This document shows, in pieces, positions 35,190-45,983 of a stretch of 64,000 nt of DNA (the first letter of the stretch is position 1; every line of letters begins with the position of its first letter). Origin of the DNA: JBQQPY01 sp052258065 (lineage in GTDB: Bacteria > Pseudomonadota > Gammaproteobacteria > Enterobacterales > Enterobacteriaceae); assembly GCA_052258065.1 (NCBI GenBank), contig JBQQPY010000002.1:1674001-1738000 (forward strand), written 5' to 3'. The notes beneath the pieces were generated by a model. That model saw only the letters and a program-made list of their open reading frames with translations, was not told the DNA's origin and ran no database searches. The translations under genes were made by a program, and so were the position numbers.

Positions 35190-36430
35190 TTATTATATAG
35201 ATCTTTGGCGTACAGTCCTGTCTATGACAAGATAGCTACTAAGGAATATAGTTAAGAGCATAATGTCATGGTGATGAGACTCAATAGTCAGAAAGCTACA
35301 ATACATAAAATAAGAACTATTCTTCAGATAAGTCGAGCGATCCAGCATCTATTTTTGATTTAGTGTTATGGGAATCTCTAAGCTGACCGTTTCTAAATGG
35401 AAAAAACGAGATGGTATTGAAGATTATGGTCATATCCGCCATCGTTTGCAGGCGACGCTGTCGCTAGATCAGCAAGCAGTAGTATGTTTCCCTGCGGAAG
35501 AGGCTTTTCTCTCACTGGGCAATCTGTTAGCAGTATCGTACGCGAATTCTTGAACTCCGCACTAGACTGTTTATGCAGGCATGGATTCGGGCCTTTGCGT
35601 GCAATGAAGGAGAAAGCGCGAAAAACAAAACACAAAGCGTTTAAAAGTTATCAGTCCAGTTATCTGCATGCTGATGTAAAATATTTTTTACAAATGCTCA
35701 ATGAAACCTTACGACGTTATCTCCTGCTTGAGATAGAGCAAGCGAATTGATGGGTTTTTATCCGTTTTTATCAATCTAAGGCCGTGCCTAATGCACAACG
35801 TTTCTTGCGTAATCTTAGTTGAGCATATTCCATGGCTATGCGTCGTACACTTATAGATAAGAGTAAGAATTTCTTGATGACACGTTTCTTAGCTAGCTTT
35901 AGCCGACTATATAGCATTGTGGATGCCGTTAATTCTGCTACATTAAGAAGCGCGATGCAGTGATCTTAAGTTATAATTTTGGTTAAATCGATACTGAAAT
36001 TCGCTCTGATAATTAAGCTTATGTTGGCCAGAAATTGCATGGCAAGTGTCCATTATAGAGTTTTGACATTCTTTGATAGAATATTGAGAAATTTGAAAAG
36101 TGTCTATTCCTAGTGTAGTTGAGATTGAGCTGGATAAAGTGCGTAATTAGGAAGAATGTACAGAAGCCTTTTAGGCCTGCGAAAACGCTTAGCCACTGGG
36201 AAATATAAATTCGATCGCTTATGTCTAAAGCTTGATATAAAACAACGCCTTAGCCTATCGAAGCGGCAAACAGTGCAATTAGTGGTATGATGGGGCGAGG
36301 TAATGGGCGTATAGAAGATCTGCTACAAAGTCACTATTTCCATTCTGATGAACAGCTTCAGATCACACTGTAGGGGCGTGTTTCGCTCTAAAATCAGGAA
36401 TTAATTCAAGCAATGTTGGGTGCTGCAAGT
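35190..36430 (+). mobile_element. IS481-family relic, best preserved, with mini-element inside
   Basis: Keeps two sizeable open stretches: 35368-35553 (SKLTVSKWKKRDGIEDYGHIRHRLQ, the helix-turn-helix) and 35484-35750 (KTKHKAFKSYQSSYLHADVKYFLQ, entry to the catalytic core). The core is interrupted at 35873-36151 by the IS1595 mini-element, then continues with a DRLLG...ATGKYKFDRL reading to the C-terminus. No functional enzyme is possible. Confidence 0.75.
35873..36151 (-). repeat. IS1595-derived mini-element inside IS481, with target duplication
   Basis: 279 bp; left end CTTGATGACACGTTTCTTAG and right end AAGTGCGTAATTAGG are inverted counterparts. Flanked by AAGAATTT (35865-35872) and AAGAATGT (36152-36159), an 8-bp duplication with one later change; the undisturbed IS481 sequence elsewhere has the single AAGAATTTACAG. 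The minus strand encodes only the IS1595-type C-terminus. Confidence 0.75.
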
Positions 36431-36857
36431 TCATTGCAGTCTATGCAATGTTAATCGCGTCCCTGCGTGAGCGTAGCGAACATCCGAGCTATCGTATTGT
36501 ATAACACTAGGCTGTCGCGTGCGAAAAACCAGTTTTTTAAAAGATATAGTGCTTAAAAATTACAACTAAAAATATTAATTTACATTGCACGATTCGTGAA
36601 TTTTACTTGGGAATGCGCCGAATATGCCCTAAGAGGGCGGCGAGATTGTTTTACTTAACACATCCGCGAAGACTAGAATAGTAGAAGGCATTACGGGCCT
36701 GACGACAAAGTATGAATCTCCTCGAGTAAAAACGCTTGCAGCGGGAAAGGCAGTGCTTGAACGATGGTGTTCATTGTCGTTGGAATCACGCTAAAAGTGG
36801 GCTGCTGAGATTAGCATCACGGCCGCTAGAAGCCGTAATGTTGTGTCTCGCCTGCGG
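36431..36857. other. Interval downstream of pykA, no gene recognised
   Basis: In enterics lpxM converges on pykA here. The GC content from 36580 on fits a decayed chromosomal gene, but I could not match it to LpxM or anything else. Confidence 0.35.
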
Positions 36858-38300
36858 TTATTCCACGCGCAGAATGCGGCTGGTATTAGTGCTGCCGATC
36901 ATGTCCATTACATCACCTTGGGTAATGATTACCAGATCTCCCGAGACCAGAAATCCCTTATCGCGCAGAAAATTAGCAGCGTGGTTTGCCGCCGTTACGC
37001 CGTCGCAATTACCGTTAAAGTACACCGGCGTCACGCCACGATAAAGCGCGGTTAGATTCAGGGTATGCTCATGGCGTGAGAGGGCAAAAATCGGCAGACC
37101 CGAGCTGATACGGGACATCATCAGCGTAGTGCGGCCTGATTCCGTCATTGAGATAATAGCCGTGATACCCTTAAGGTGATTAGCTGCGTACATCGCCGAC
37201 ATGGCGATGGCCTCTTCGATATTATCAAATTGCATGTTCAGCCGATGTTTAGACACATTAATGCTGGGAATCTTCTCTGCTCCGAGGCAAACTCGGGCCA
37301 TCGCAGATACTGTTTCGGCAGGATACTGCCCCGCGGCGGTTTCGGCTGACAGCATAACCGCGTCGGTCCCGTCAAGCACCGCGTTGGCGACATCCATGAC
37401 TTCGGCCCGAGTGGGCATCGAGTTAGTTATCATTGATTCCATCATCTGCGTCGCGGTAATTACAGCGCGATTAAGCGTACGGGCGCGGCGGATTAATTTC
37501 TTTTGAATACCTACCAGCTCGGGATCGCCGATTTCAACTCCTAAGTCGCCGCGGGCCACCATCACGACATCCGAGGCAAGTATAATATCATCCATCGCTT
37601 CCTCGCTGGCTACGGCTTCGGCGCGCTCGATTTTCGATACGATTTTAGCATAGCTGCCAGCGTCACGTGCCAAGGCGCGTGCATAGTTTAGATCCTCTCC
37701 GGTGCGGGGAAAAGAAACCGCCAAGTAATCGACGCCGATTTTGGCGGCGGTAATGATATTAGATTTATCCTTTTCAGTTAGTGTTTCAGCCGACAAACCA
37801 CCACCGAGCTTGTTGATACCTTTATTGTTAGATAGTGTGCCGCCCATGATCACTTCAGTGTAAATTCGGATGCCCTTTACCTCAAGCACTTTGATCTGAA
37901 CGCGGCCATCATCCAGCAGCAGAATATCGCCGGGCACGACATCATTGGCCAAGCCTTTATAGTCAATGCCCACCCGCTCTCTGTCACCTTCCCCGCTGTT
38001 TAGTGATGCATCGAGCAGAAATTTGTCGCTGACGTTCAGGAAAATTTTCCCTTTTCGAAACGTTGAAATGCGGATCTTCGGCCCCTGTAAATCACCAAGT
38101 ATCGCGACGTGCAGACCGAGACGGTTCGAGATTTCGTGCACTTTCTGCGCACGTAGAAAATGATCCTCCGCGCTGCCGTGTGAAAAATTTAGGCGAACGA
38201 CGTTGGCACCGGCGGCGATTACTTTTTCGAGATTATTATCGCGGTCGGTAGCGGGACCGAGAGTGGTAACAATTTTAGTTCTTCTTAGCCGTCTGGACAT
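36858..38300 (-). CDS. pykA: Pyruvate kinase II
   Basis: Last step of glycolysis: phosphoenolpyruvate plus ADP to pyruvate plus ATP; cytosolic tetramer. The ATG at 38300 gives 480 residues starting SRRLRRTKIVTTLGPA, identical in length to E. coli PykA; an upstream in-frame ATG at 38324 is not supported. Catalytic motifs visible: NFSHGS, GDLQGPKIR, SKIERAEA, VMVARGDLGVEIG and the signature TATQMMESMI. It neighbours hexR and zwf as in enterics. No damage is seen. With zwf possibly lost, it points to glycolysis as the main sugar route. Confidence 0.96.
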   Translation of the reverse strand: MSRRLRRTKIVTTLGPATDRDNNLEKVIAAGANVVRLNFSHGSAEDHFLRAQKVHEISNRLGLHVAILGDLQGPKIRISTFRKGKIFLNVSDKFLLDASLNSGEGDRERVGIDYKGLANDVVPGDILLLDDGRVQIKVLEVKGIRIYTEVIMGGTLSNNKGINKLGGGLSAETLTEKDKSNIITAAKIGVDYLAVSFPRTGEDLNYARALARDAGSYAKIVSKIERAEAVASEEAMDDIILASDVVMVARGDLGVEIGDPELVGIQKKLIRRARTLNRAVITATQMMESMITNSMPTRAEVMDVANAVLDGTDAVMLSAETAAGQYPAETVSAMARVCLGAEKIPSINVSKHRLNMQFDNIEEAIAMSAMYAANHLKGITAIISMTESGRTTLMMSRISSGLPIFALSRHEHTLNLTALYRGVTPVYFNGNCDGVTAANHAANFLRDKGFLVSGDLVIITQGDVMDMIGSTNTSRILRVE

Positions 38301-38468
38301 AGATAACTCCGTTGACTTAGGCATTGGTGTTGTTCTAATAAAAGACTGCGCCGTCGGGGCACAAAACGTTTGGCTGCTTCCTGCGGCGGATCATTGCTAT
38401 TGATAGAAGCCATTTCGCGGCGGTTAAGCCATCGCGAAATGGCGGGAATGTCTCTCTGGATGCCTTCG

Positions 38469-39291
38469 TTAAAGTCCTTGTTCTGTTTTATCAGAGCGCG
38501 ATTCATTCAGGGTGCCTTTCATATGCTGAAAATTATCCCGGATTTTACAGCATGTTGCAGCGTAAAGCAGGTTATAAAGACATCGCTTAAAGTTAACTGC
38601 GCCAGGCGTGATGTCATCGGCATAAGCATTGCGGTACGCACAATACGATCTGCAAGCGCGGTAAGGTAATGGCGATAACCGCAGCATCACTCTCCTGTCC
38701 TAGCGCCGAGAATTCTTCCGGTATTTTGGTGCCGACAGTATGAGAAGTCGGCACCAAAACATCGCCTTCGAAGGAGTTGATTTAGTGTATGCGATGCAAC
38801 TCGATACTCTCCGAGTAAAGTATTGCGATATTAAAATGGGCAAACTTTTTATCACATCATGCACCACCCTCGCTGAGGCGCCAAGACTAAACAGGAAATT
38901 TTCTTAGTGCGGGTAAGCGATTCTGCCGCACAGTTTGATTGCGGCGATCTTTAAGCTGTTTTTACCTATTGCAGACTCGCCGTCGCAGACTTAAAGATTT
39001 TATGGGTATAGAGATTTATCTTATTATCTTAATGCAGATTGCGTTTTACATACGACCTCCCGTTCGCCAGGCTCCGAACGAGATGCAACTTAAATCAGGA
39101 TGGTGTGTACTTTCTAAATAGTGGCAAAAATGATTTACAGTTAGTTCGCTGACTATCGCTGTGCGCGCGCAGATCGCGATGCTGGAAGCGATGTCAGTGT
39201 GGGAGGATGGCAGGATGCTTGCTACGATATTACGTTTAGATTTACTCAGTAACTCCAGATAAGTATTTATTTTTTCCTGTATTTTCATAAG
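38469..39291 (-). pseudogene. hexR: HexR transcriptional regulator, decayed
   Basis: Lies between pykA and zwf where hexR belongs. The N-terminus is readable at 39046-39288: KIQEKI...LLSKSKRNIVASIL...SSIA...VSELTVNHFC (family IQ.QL..LSKSERKVA..IL...SSIA...VSEPTVNRFC). A VLVPTSHTVGTK trace near 38740 matches VVLISHTGRTK, and the C-terminus MTSRLAQLTLSDVFIT...MKGTLNESRSDK at 38469-38650 matches too. Multiple frameshifts and deletions. HexR represses zwf and other sugar-acid genes, so zwf would be unrepressed here. Confidence 0.85.
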
Positions 39292-39580
39292 TGAATAGCT
39301 CGTAGATTTTTGTCGATTTCATACAAAAAATCAGTAGTGGCGTAATGAAATACACTAGAAGCCGGTACTTAAAGGCAGCGAAACAGAATGACACAATGTG
39401 TCTAACTTTCAAAGCAGTCATGCAACTACAATGTTATTCATTAATTACACTCTTAAAAAGCCGGCTATACTTATCAAAAAACAGTAGTTTAGTGCATTAT
39501 TTTTGACGTTTTGTCGGTCGATGTTGAAAAAATCCCCTAATGATTTAATAAAATTAGAAATCCTGCGCAAGGAGAAGCAC
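39292..39580. promoter_or_regulatory. hexR-zwf intergenic region
   Basis: About 290 bp upstream of zwf. A good Shine-Dalgarno (AAGGAGAAG, 39569-39577) precedes the zwf ATG. I could not identify a promoter or a HexR operator with confidence. Confidence 0.4.
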
Positions 39581-41054
39581 ATGTCGGTAACATCCATAGC
39601 CCAGCCCTGTGATCTGGTCATTTTTGGCGCAAAAGGCGATCTAGCGCGACGCAAGTTGTTGCCCTCGTTGTATCAGCTGGAAAAGGTCGGTTCACTTCAT
39701 CCGGAAACCCGCATTATCGGTGTTGGTCGCGCGGACTGGGGCGTCAAAGCTTATACGAAGGTTGTGCGTGAGGCATTAGAGACTTTCATTAAGGAGCCAA
39801 TTGATAACAAATTGTGGAAGACGCTGAGTGCGCGGCTTGATTTCTACAATTTAGATATCAACGAGACCAAGAATTTTAACCAGCTAGCTGAAAAACTGGA
39901 TCAGCAAGCGCGGGTGACGGTGCATTACTTTGCAATGCCCCCCAACACTTTTGGAGCAATCTGCAAGGGCCTGGGCAAAGCGGGTTTGAATGCAATTTCT
40001 AGCCGTATCGTTATGGAAAAACCGCTCGGTACCGATCTGGCGTCTTCTCGGGTGATAAACGATCAGGTCGCGGAATATTTCAATGAAAGCCAAGTTTACC
40101 GCATCGACCATTATCTAGGCAAAGAGACCGTACTTAATTTGTTGGCGCTGCGTTTTGCCAATTCGCTTTTCGCCTTCAATTGGGATAACCGTACTATCGA
40201 TCATGTGCAGATTACGGTCGCTGAAGAAGTCGGCATCGAAGGCCGCTGGGGCTATTTTGATAAAGCCGGTCAAATGCGTGATATGATCCAAAGTCATCTA
40301 CTGCAGATCCTGACTATGATAGCCATGTCACCGCCCTCGGATCTAAGCACCGACCGGATCCGTGATGAAAAAGTGAAGGTGCTGCGCTCGCTGCGTCCCA
40401 TTGATTACAGTAATGTGCGTGATACGACAGTACGCGGACAGTATACTAGTGGGTTCATACAAGGGAAAAAGTTCTCGGATATCTGGAAGAAGATGGTGCG
40501 AATAAAAACAGCCGGACGGAAACCTTCGTTTCTATCCGCGTCGACATCGACAATTGGCGCTGGGCAGGCGTACCGTTTTATCTGCGTACCGGCAAACATT
40601 TGCCGATAAAATGTTCCGAGGTGGTGATTTTTTTAAAAATCCAGCGCTTAACTTATTTCGGAATTCGTATCAGCAGCTGCCGCAGAATAAATTGACCATT
40701 CGTCTCCAGCCAGATGCGGGGATGGATATTGAGATCTTGAATAAAGTGCCAGGTTTAGATCATAAACACCGTCTGCAGACTGCCAAATTAGATCTAAGCT
40801 TTACCGAAACTTTTAATCAAGAACATCTAGTCGACGCTTATGGGCGGTTACTATTGGAAACCATGCGCGGTATCCAGGCGCTATTCGTCCGCCGTGATGA
40901 AGTAGAAGAAGCTTGGAAATGGGTCGATTCAATTATGGAAGCTTGGAAGGAAGGAAATGACGCACCGAAATCTTATCAGGCCGGCACCTGGGGGCCGGTC
41001 GCCTCCGTCGAAATGATTACCCGAGATGGGCGGTTATGGAATGAATTGAAGTAA
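39581..41054 (+). pseudogene. zwf: Glucose-6-phosphate dehydrogenase, two frameshifts
   Basis: First enzyme of the oxidative pentose phosphate pathway (glucose-6-phosphate to 6-phosphogluconolactone, making NADPH). Start at 39581 after AAGGAGAAG. The Rossmann motif IFGAKGDLARRKL and catalytic RIDHYLGKE are present. Two one-base losses in homopolymers break it: A5 at 40466-40470 where QGKKV needs A6, and T7 at 40628-40634 where VVIFFKNP needs T8. The first leads to a stop at 40609 (342 residues). Restoring both bases gives exactly 491 residues, the E. coli length, with no other lesion. Either very recent loss, sequencing error, or partial rescue by polymerase slippage. Confidence 0.92.
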
Positions 41055-41123
41055 TAGCCAGTTTGTTGCATTCGGTAAAATAGTATGGTCAATTTTTGAA
41101 TCATGTTTAATGAAAGTTATTCT

Positions 41124-41262
41124 GACTACGCATTTTGCTCAGCTTCCTTCGGCAGGCTTTATGGCATTGTGGCTGCTTTTAATGCCGCTACAATTAAGCG
41201 CGGCATTAGTGTTACCAAGTCATAATGTCGATTAAAGCAATACGCAAATTTGGCTAGAATAC
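41124..41262 (-). repeat. IS1595-derived mini-element, truncated by IS630
   Basis: Left end CTGACTACGCATTTTGCTCAG, then the transposase C-terminus on the minus strand; cut at about 41262 where the type-1 IS630 relic begins. Confidence 0.6.
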
Positions 41263-41264
41263 TT

Positions 41265-41755
41265 TTATATTTTTAGTATATTAAATAGATATTTAGCTAT
41301 ATGCCGTATCTAATTTTTTCTCTGAGGTCTAAATAGCATATTCTTACAGTTAGAATTTAAGATTGCGAATAATCAGATTGATTAAAGCGAGTGATTCTGC
41401 ACGTGCAGCAGCGGATAGATATTAAATCGATTCTCCTGCTGTTGCTCGTTAGAACAAACGATTTTGTTAGAACGGAAGTTACAGCCTTAAACCTAGAGGA
41501 AATCCGAATCGCGGACTAAAAATTGATCCGTATTCTAATTTTATCCTGATTCTTATTAATCGGTCTTGTCATTTAACCTTGTCTAAAATACAGGCCTCTT
41601 TGAAAATACTTTCAGTATTTAAATGAGTCTTGTGACTCTATCGCGTTCTTTCATCACTATATGATAACGGTTAAAAAAGACTGTACATGTCACTGCACAA
41701 AAGTGCGACGATATAATTCATGCGTGTAAATTAGGGTATCGATCAAAAATATGAG
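41265..41755 (+). mobile_element. IS630-family relic (type 1), 5' half
   Basis: Clear N-terminal region (41350-41520) and central region to 41740; uninterrupted at the point where MITE-1 sits in the copy at 650-1425. Confidence 0.6.
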
Positions 41756-41764
41756 CAGGTCAAA

Positions 41765-42060
41765 GAACCGAAGAAGACGAATTGTCTTTTTAGTTTGCGA
41801 AAACATTTAGCTATCTGGAAACATGAGTGCGACTGCGTGTGTGCAGAGTTTAATATAGAATATCGTCTTAACCCCTCCCGATGCATCCATAAATAAATAG
41901 TGTGGTCTGGCGATTTAATGGGTGTACAGAAGATGTTCTGCAAGGTCAAGATTTCTATCGTGTTGAAGAGTTTGATATCACGCTGTAGCGATATCTCTAA
42001 TTCTATAATGAGGAATTGCTTCAATTAGTATTGGCTACTAAAGCCCTATTTCATTTTATG
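41765..42060 (+). mobile_element. IS481-family relic, 3' end
   Basis: C-terminal transposase region from a FSLRKHLATWKH-like segment to the downstream end; starts abruptly after the IS630 relic. Confidence 0.6.
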
Positions 42061-42200
42061 AACTATTAGCACAAAATAAAACTGAAATTATGCAAAATTT
42101 ACCATGAACTATTTTAAGAGCTGACAGTTGCAAGTGCTTCACAAAATCTTTTGCTGATAAATGTACCGACCTGCATTACATTTAATTTGCCGGAATGATT

Positions 42201-42959
42201 TTATTCGCTTTTTGTAGGAATCTCTTCCCGCCACAGACAGATGCCGCTCTTTTGCTGCACCAGATCTAACCGTTGCTCATGAATCATAACGTCTTCATCG
42301 CTAGCGTAAACGATCTTTAGCAGCGTCTGGGCGCTCTTTACACGCTGAATTTGCGCGGTGTGGTCGACGTCACGTTGTTCCTGATCCACTTCCATCGCAA
42401 AACGCATCGCGGTCTGGCCGCCGGTCATCAGCAAGAAAACGTCCGCAAGGATTTCGGCGTCGAGTAAAGCGCTGTGGAGAGTGCGTTTACTGTGATCAAT
42501 CAAATAGCGTTCGCACAACGCGTCTAGACTATTGCGTTTACCGGGAAACATTTTACGTGCCAGTAGCAGGCTATCTGTTACCTTACAAAAAGTGTCAATT
42601 TTAGCGATATGGCGATTAAGCATCGAAAACTCATAGTCCATAAAACCAATATCGAAGGGAGCATTATGAATGATCAGTTCGCCACCGCGAATAAACTGCA
42701 AAAATTCATCTGCCATGTCGGCAAACGTCGGTTTATCCGCTAGAAACTCGTCGCTGATGCCGTGTATATTGAATGCTTCGGAGTCTATCAGACGATTCGG
42801 TTGAAGATGGACGTGGAAGTGACGTCCGGTCAGACGGCGATTGATAATTTCCACCGCACCGATTTCGATAATTCTGTGTCCTTCGTAATGGACGCCTAGC
42901 TTATTCATGCCGGTGGTTTCAGTATCGAGAACAATCTGTCGTGTCATATCAGTGCTCAT
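42201..42959 (-). CDS. dnaQ: DNA polymerase III epsilon subunit, proofreading exonuclease
   Basis: 3'-5' exonuclease of the replicative polymerase core, giving replication fidelity. 252 residues (E. coli 243). ExoI motif LDTETTG with D12 and E14, ExoII NAPFDIGFMDYEF, ExoIII with the HSALLDAE stretch are all intact. The C-terminus keeps the segment that binds the alpha subunit (LVQQKSGICLWRE) and has nine extra residues. It is divergent from rnhA with 53 bp between starts, as in enterics. Retention is notable because many reduced symbionts lose repair genes. Confidence 0.95.
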   Translation of the reverse strand: MSTDMTRQIVLDTETTGMNKLGVHYEGHRIIEIGAVEIINRRLTGRHFHVHLQPNRLIDSEAFNIHGISDEFLADKPTFADMADEFLQFIRGGELIIHNAPFDIGFMDYEFSMLNRHIAKIDTFCKVTDSLLLARKMFPGKRNSLDALCERYLIDHSKRTLHSALLDAEILADVFLLMTGGQTAMRFAMEVDQEQRDVDHTAQIQRVKSAQTLLKIVYASDEDVMIHEQRLDLVQQKSGICLWREEIPTKSE

Positions 42960-43012
42960 AATATTCGTTTATGTCAGCCTTGGGCTTTTACCATGGAGTA
43001 AGTTTATCAGAG
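42960..43012. promoter_or_regulatory. Divergent dnaQ/rnhA promoter region
   Basis: Only 53 bp separate the two start codons, so promoters must overlap the opposite leader or 5' coding sequence, as in E. coli. No exact elements assigned. Confidence 0.5.
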
Positions 43013-43480
43013 ATGCGTAAACAGGTTGAAATTTTTACCGACGGTTCGTGCTTAGGTAATCCCGGCCCTGGCGGCTATGGTGCTATATTACGTTATAAAC
43101 AGCATGAAAAAACCTTCAGTGCAGGTTATCACCTGACCACCAATAACCGCATGGAGTTGATGGCTGCTATCATGGCGCTGGAAGCGCTGACGGGTGCCTG
43201 CGAGGTCGTGTTTAGCACCGATAGCCAGTATGTCCGCCAAGGAATTACCCAATGGATTCATAACTGGAAAAAGCATGGTTGGAAGACTGTTAAGAAGAAA
43301 CCAGTAAAAAACGTTGATTTATGGCAGCGGTTAGATGCAGCCATTCAGCTTTACACCCTTCGCTGGGATTGGGTAAAAGGCCATGCGGGTCATCCAGAAA
43401 ACGAACGTTGCGACGAACTGGCGCGTGCCGCCGCCGCGCAGCCGATTTTGAAGGATACCGGCTATCGGATGGAAGCGTAA
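43013..43480 (+). CDS. rnhA: Ribonuclease HI
   Basis: Cuts RNA in RNA-DNA hybrids, removing R-loops and primers. The ATG at 43013 gives 155 residues, the E. coli length; an in-frame ATG at 42971 would add 14 unrelated residues. The four catalytic acids are at the canonical positions: D10 (IFTDGSCLGNPGPGGYG), E48 (NNRMELMAA), D70 (STDSQYV) and D134. The basic handle HNWKKHGWKT is present. yafS, usually next on the other strand, is absent; a prophage remnant and IS relics separate rnhA from gloB. Confidence 0.96.
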   Translation: MRKQVEIFTDGSCLGNPGPGGYGAILRYKQHEKTFSAGYHLTTNNRMELMAAIMALEALTGACEVVFSTDSQYVRQGITQWIHNWKKHGWKTVKKKPVKNVDLWQRLDAAIQLYTLRWDWVKGHAGHPENERCDELARAAAAQPILKDTGYRMEA

Positions 43481-43808
43481 ACCGGTGACGACTGAGAAGA
43501 TTGAATTGGCTTGATACGTCTTTCCAGGAGCGCCGCTGCCGGTAGCTGCGGGTGGTGGCCTTTACTAGCCGCCGCAATCCCTGCATGAAAACTTTGTTTT
43601 TCAGAAGCGTCAGGCTGAGGGAGGAAGGGGTATTCACGCATAATTATCACGTAGAGGCAGTCAATAGCGAGGAAATAGCCGCTCAACAGTCGTGCATCTT
43701 GGCGTGATTATGGTGATATTTGCAGATAAGTACGGTGTCATAATTTAAAATTAAGCATCCCTAGCCAGCGCAATAGCCGTGTCTGCGCATGTCTTTGATT
43801 CTGGATTA
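43481..43808. other. Intergenic after rnhA
   Basis: GC-rich until about 43700, with no recognised gene; it may be a relic of yafS, which normally occupies this place, but I could not match it. Confidence 0.3.
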
Positions 43809-43809
43809 T

Positions 43810-44800
43810 TATATAGATTATTAGCGCATGCTCCTGTTTATGGCAAGATAGTTATTCAGAAATATGATTGAGGGGGAAATATCATGATAATTAAACCCAT
43901 AGTGAGGCAACTACAAAACTTGAAATTAGAGCGGTGCTTTAGGCAAACAAACGATCCGCATCTACTTTAGCTGAGTGTTATAGCATCTCTGAACTGACCG
44001 TTTCTAAATTGTAAAAACAAGGTGTCCAGCAGCGTGGCTATATTCTCTATTCTTTGCAGGTGATGCTGTCACCCGCTAAGAAAGCAGTAGCCGTTTCTCT
44101 GCGTAACACGCTTTTCTCCGACAGAACGATCTATTGGCGGTCGTATACGAATTCTTAAACCCCGCCATATTTCGATTTAGCGCAGATTTTTATTTTAGAT
44201 ATGCCTGGATTGGGATTTTTTGTGACATAAACAAGAAAGCCTTAAAACTAAAGTATAAAGTGTTTAAAATCTATGAGTCTGGTTGTCTGTATGTTAAGAT
44301 GAAATGTTTTCATTTATGCTAGATAAAATCTTACAACATATTTTTATGGGTACGGATTGGGTAACTCGATAAGTTCTTCCCATCTTTACAAAGCCAAGAT
44401 CACGGCTCGAGCATACCCTAAGCTTATTTAGCTGATACTTATAGATAATAGAAAAGAATTTACAGATTGTCTTTTAACCTGCGAAAATACTCAACTACAG
44501 GAAAATATTAATTCGACCGTTTATGCGTAGAGCTTCATATGGGGCACCTTGTTAGCCCGCTGATACTTTCAAAAACGAATAGTATAGTTGAGAAATTTAA
44601 TGGGTATATAGAAGATGTGCCGCAAAACTACTATTTGCATTCTGTTAAAGGGCTTGAGATTACACTGTATTGATATGCCTAGCTCTAAAATTAGGAGTTG
44701 CTTTAATCCGTATTGGCTAGTAAAACTCAATTACAGTCTATGAAATATTGTCATAAAATCAAATATAAATTATTTAATAACATACTATCTTCTTAGATAT
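43810..44800 (+). mobile_element. IS481-family relic, near full length
   Basis: Followable from the TTATTATATAGATTATTAG start to the end at about 44790. SELTVSK, LNPAIFRFS and the KVFKIYESGCLYVKMKCF stretch are readable, but there are many stops. Confidence 0.7.
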
Positions 44801-45983
44801 AAGATCTAATTTTAGTGCGGAATCACGGGTTCTATATTCGTAAAGGCATAGGAAACGCGAACAATGCTTACATAAGCGAACCGCAGTGCGCGCCAGGTGT
44901 TCTGCTGCCTGAGTATGGCAAACATCTGATCTGCCATATTTGGAAAACTGCACTTGCATGCGCTGCAAAGTCGTTTCTCTTTACTTTTCAAGTTTGATGA
45001 GTTTTTTTGCTTTACGGTAAGACGGCTCAATTTTCTGTCGCCAGGCACGCGCTTAGCCTGTGCCTGAAGTAGAGTCATGAGAAAGTCCTTAGTCACGACA
45101 AAATCCGGATGTTTGTGTGGACAAAATAACCCGGAACACTTTTGCTTTATGCATTTTGGGATATTTTTTACTCTTTTCGTTTTTTTTGAGTTACTTGATT
45201 TTATTCCGGGCGAGATAATCTATCTGATAATAAAGATTTGCACCACATGAGTCATCTATAAAACGGTTATTTCAGTAAATAGTAGTAACATTCGTGTGTT
45301 TACTCGATAAGTAGAAGTATTTCCTTAGTAGCATATCACTTATCCATCAACACGACAGCAAAGGGCAGGCGCTTATGTCTAATTATGTTTTTAGCATATC
45401 TTAGACATGCTAGAGTTTCGATTTACTGTCGCGATCAGGATGGTGGATATGAAAATCCATGACTTAAAATTATTCCGTGTTGAGACAACATATTACACAG
45501 ATGCCTTTGATTGCTCGATCAGCGTTACGGTTGTATTGACGTCGCGCCAACTTAATGTGGAAAGTTCTTGTCTAGTGCTGTGTTCATCGAACAAAAGGCA
45601 GCCACCTAGCGATACATCAGTATCGCTCCTGACTTGCTCCCTCAAGACTCTTTCAGCTACGTGATCGTTTCGTAAATATTATTTAATCGCATGATGACTC
45701 ACGTCTTAGGTGTGATCAGAAAAATTTGTCAAGGTATAATTAATTTAGCTTACCATTAGATCCTGGCAGAACTTTAAGCAGTTTAGTTTCATTTCTAACA
45801 CTCTACAGGATTTTTGTCCTACTTTATGTTAAATTTACGTAAGTTCTAAGGGTGAATTAAAAGAATTTATTCAATTCAATTTGTGTAATCTGAAAGATTT
45901 TCTAGATATTATAAGTACGTGCTGCGAAAGCAGATCGGTGCTTTACTTGTATTTATAATAAATGAACGATTAGGTAATTACTT
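44801..45983. other. Unrecognised decayed sequence, possibly prophage
   Basis: A minus-strand open stretch from 45096 reads MTKDFLMTLLQAQAKRVPGD and continues into a Cys-containing segment (KEKRLCSACKCSFP) where a frameshift seems to occur near 44950. A plus-strand stretch at 45407-45664 is open but unrecognised. Given the prophage-type genes just downstream, these may be phage remains, but I cannot name them. Confidence 0.35.

Noticed and set aside
35368..35750. Possible active IS481 transposase
   Set aside because: Only two overlapping open pieces remain; the catalytic core is split by another element and the rest has stops.
28879..36857. Possible CRISPR array or defence island in the long gene-free stretch
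   Set aside because: Repeats here are dispersed IS fragments of varied spacing and orientation; no regular repeat-spacer pattern and no cas, restriction or toxin genes are seen.
36736..38403. Plus-strand open frames antisense to pykA
   Set aside because: Shadows of pykA codon usage; pykA itself is full length and intact.
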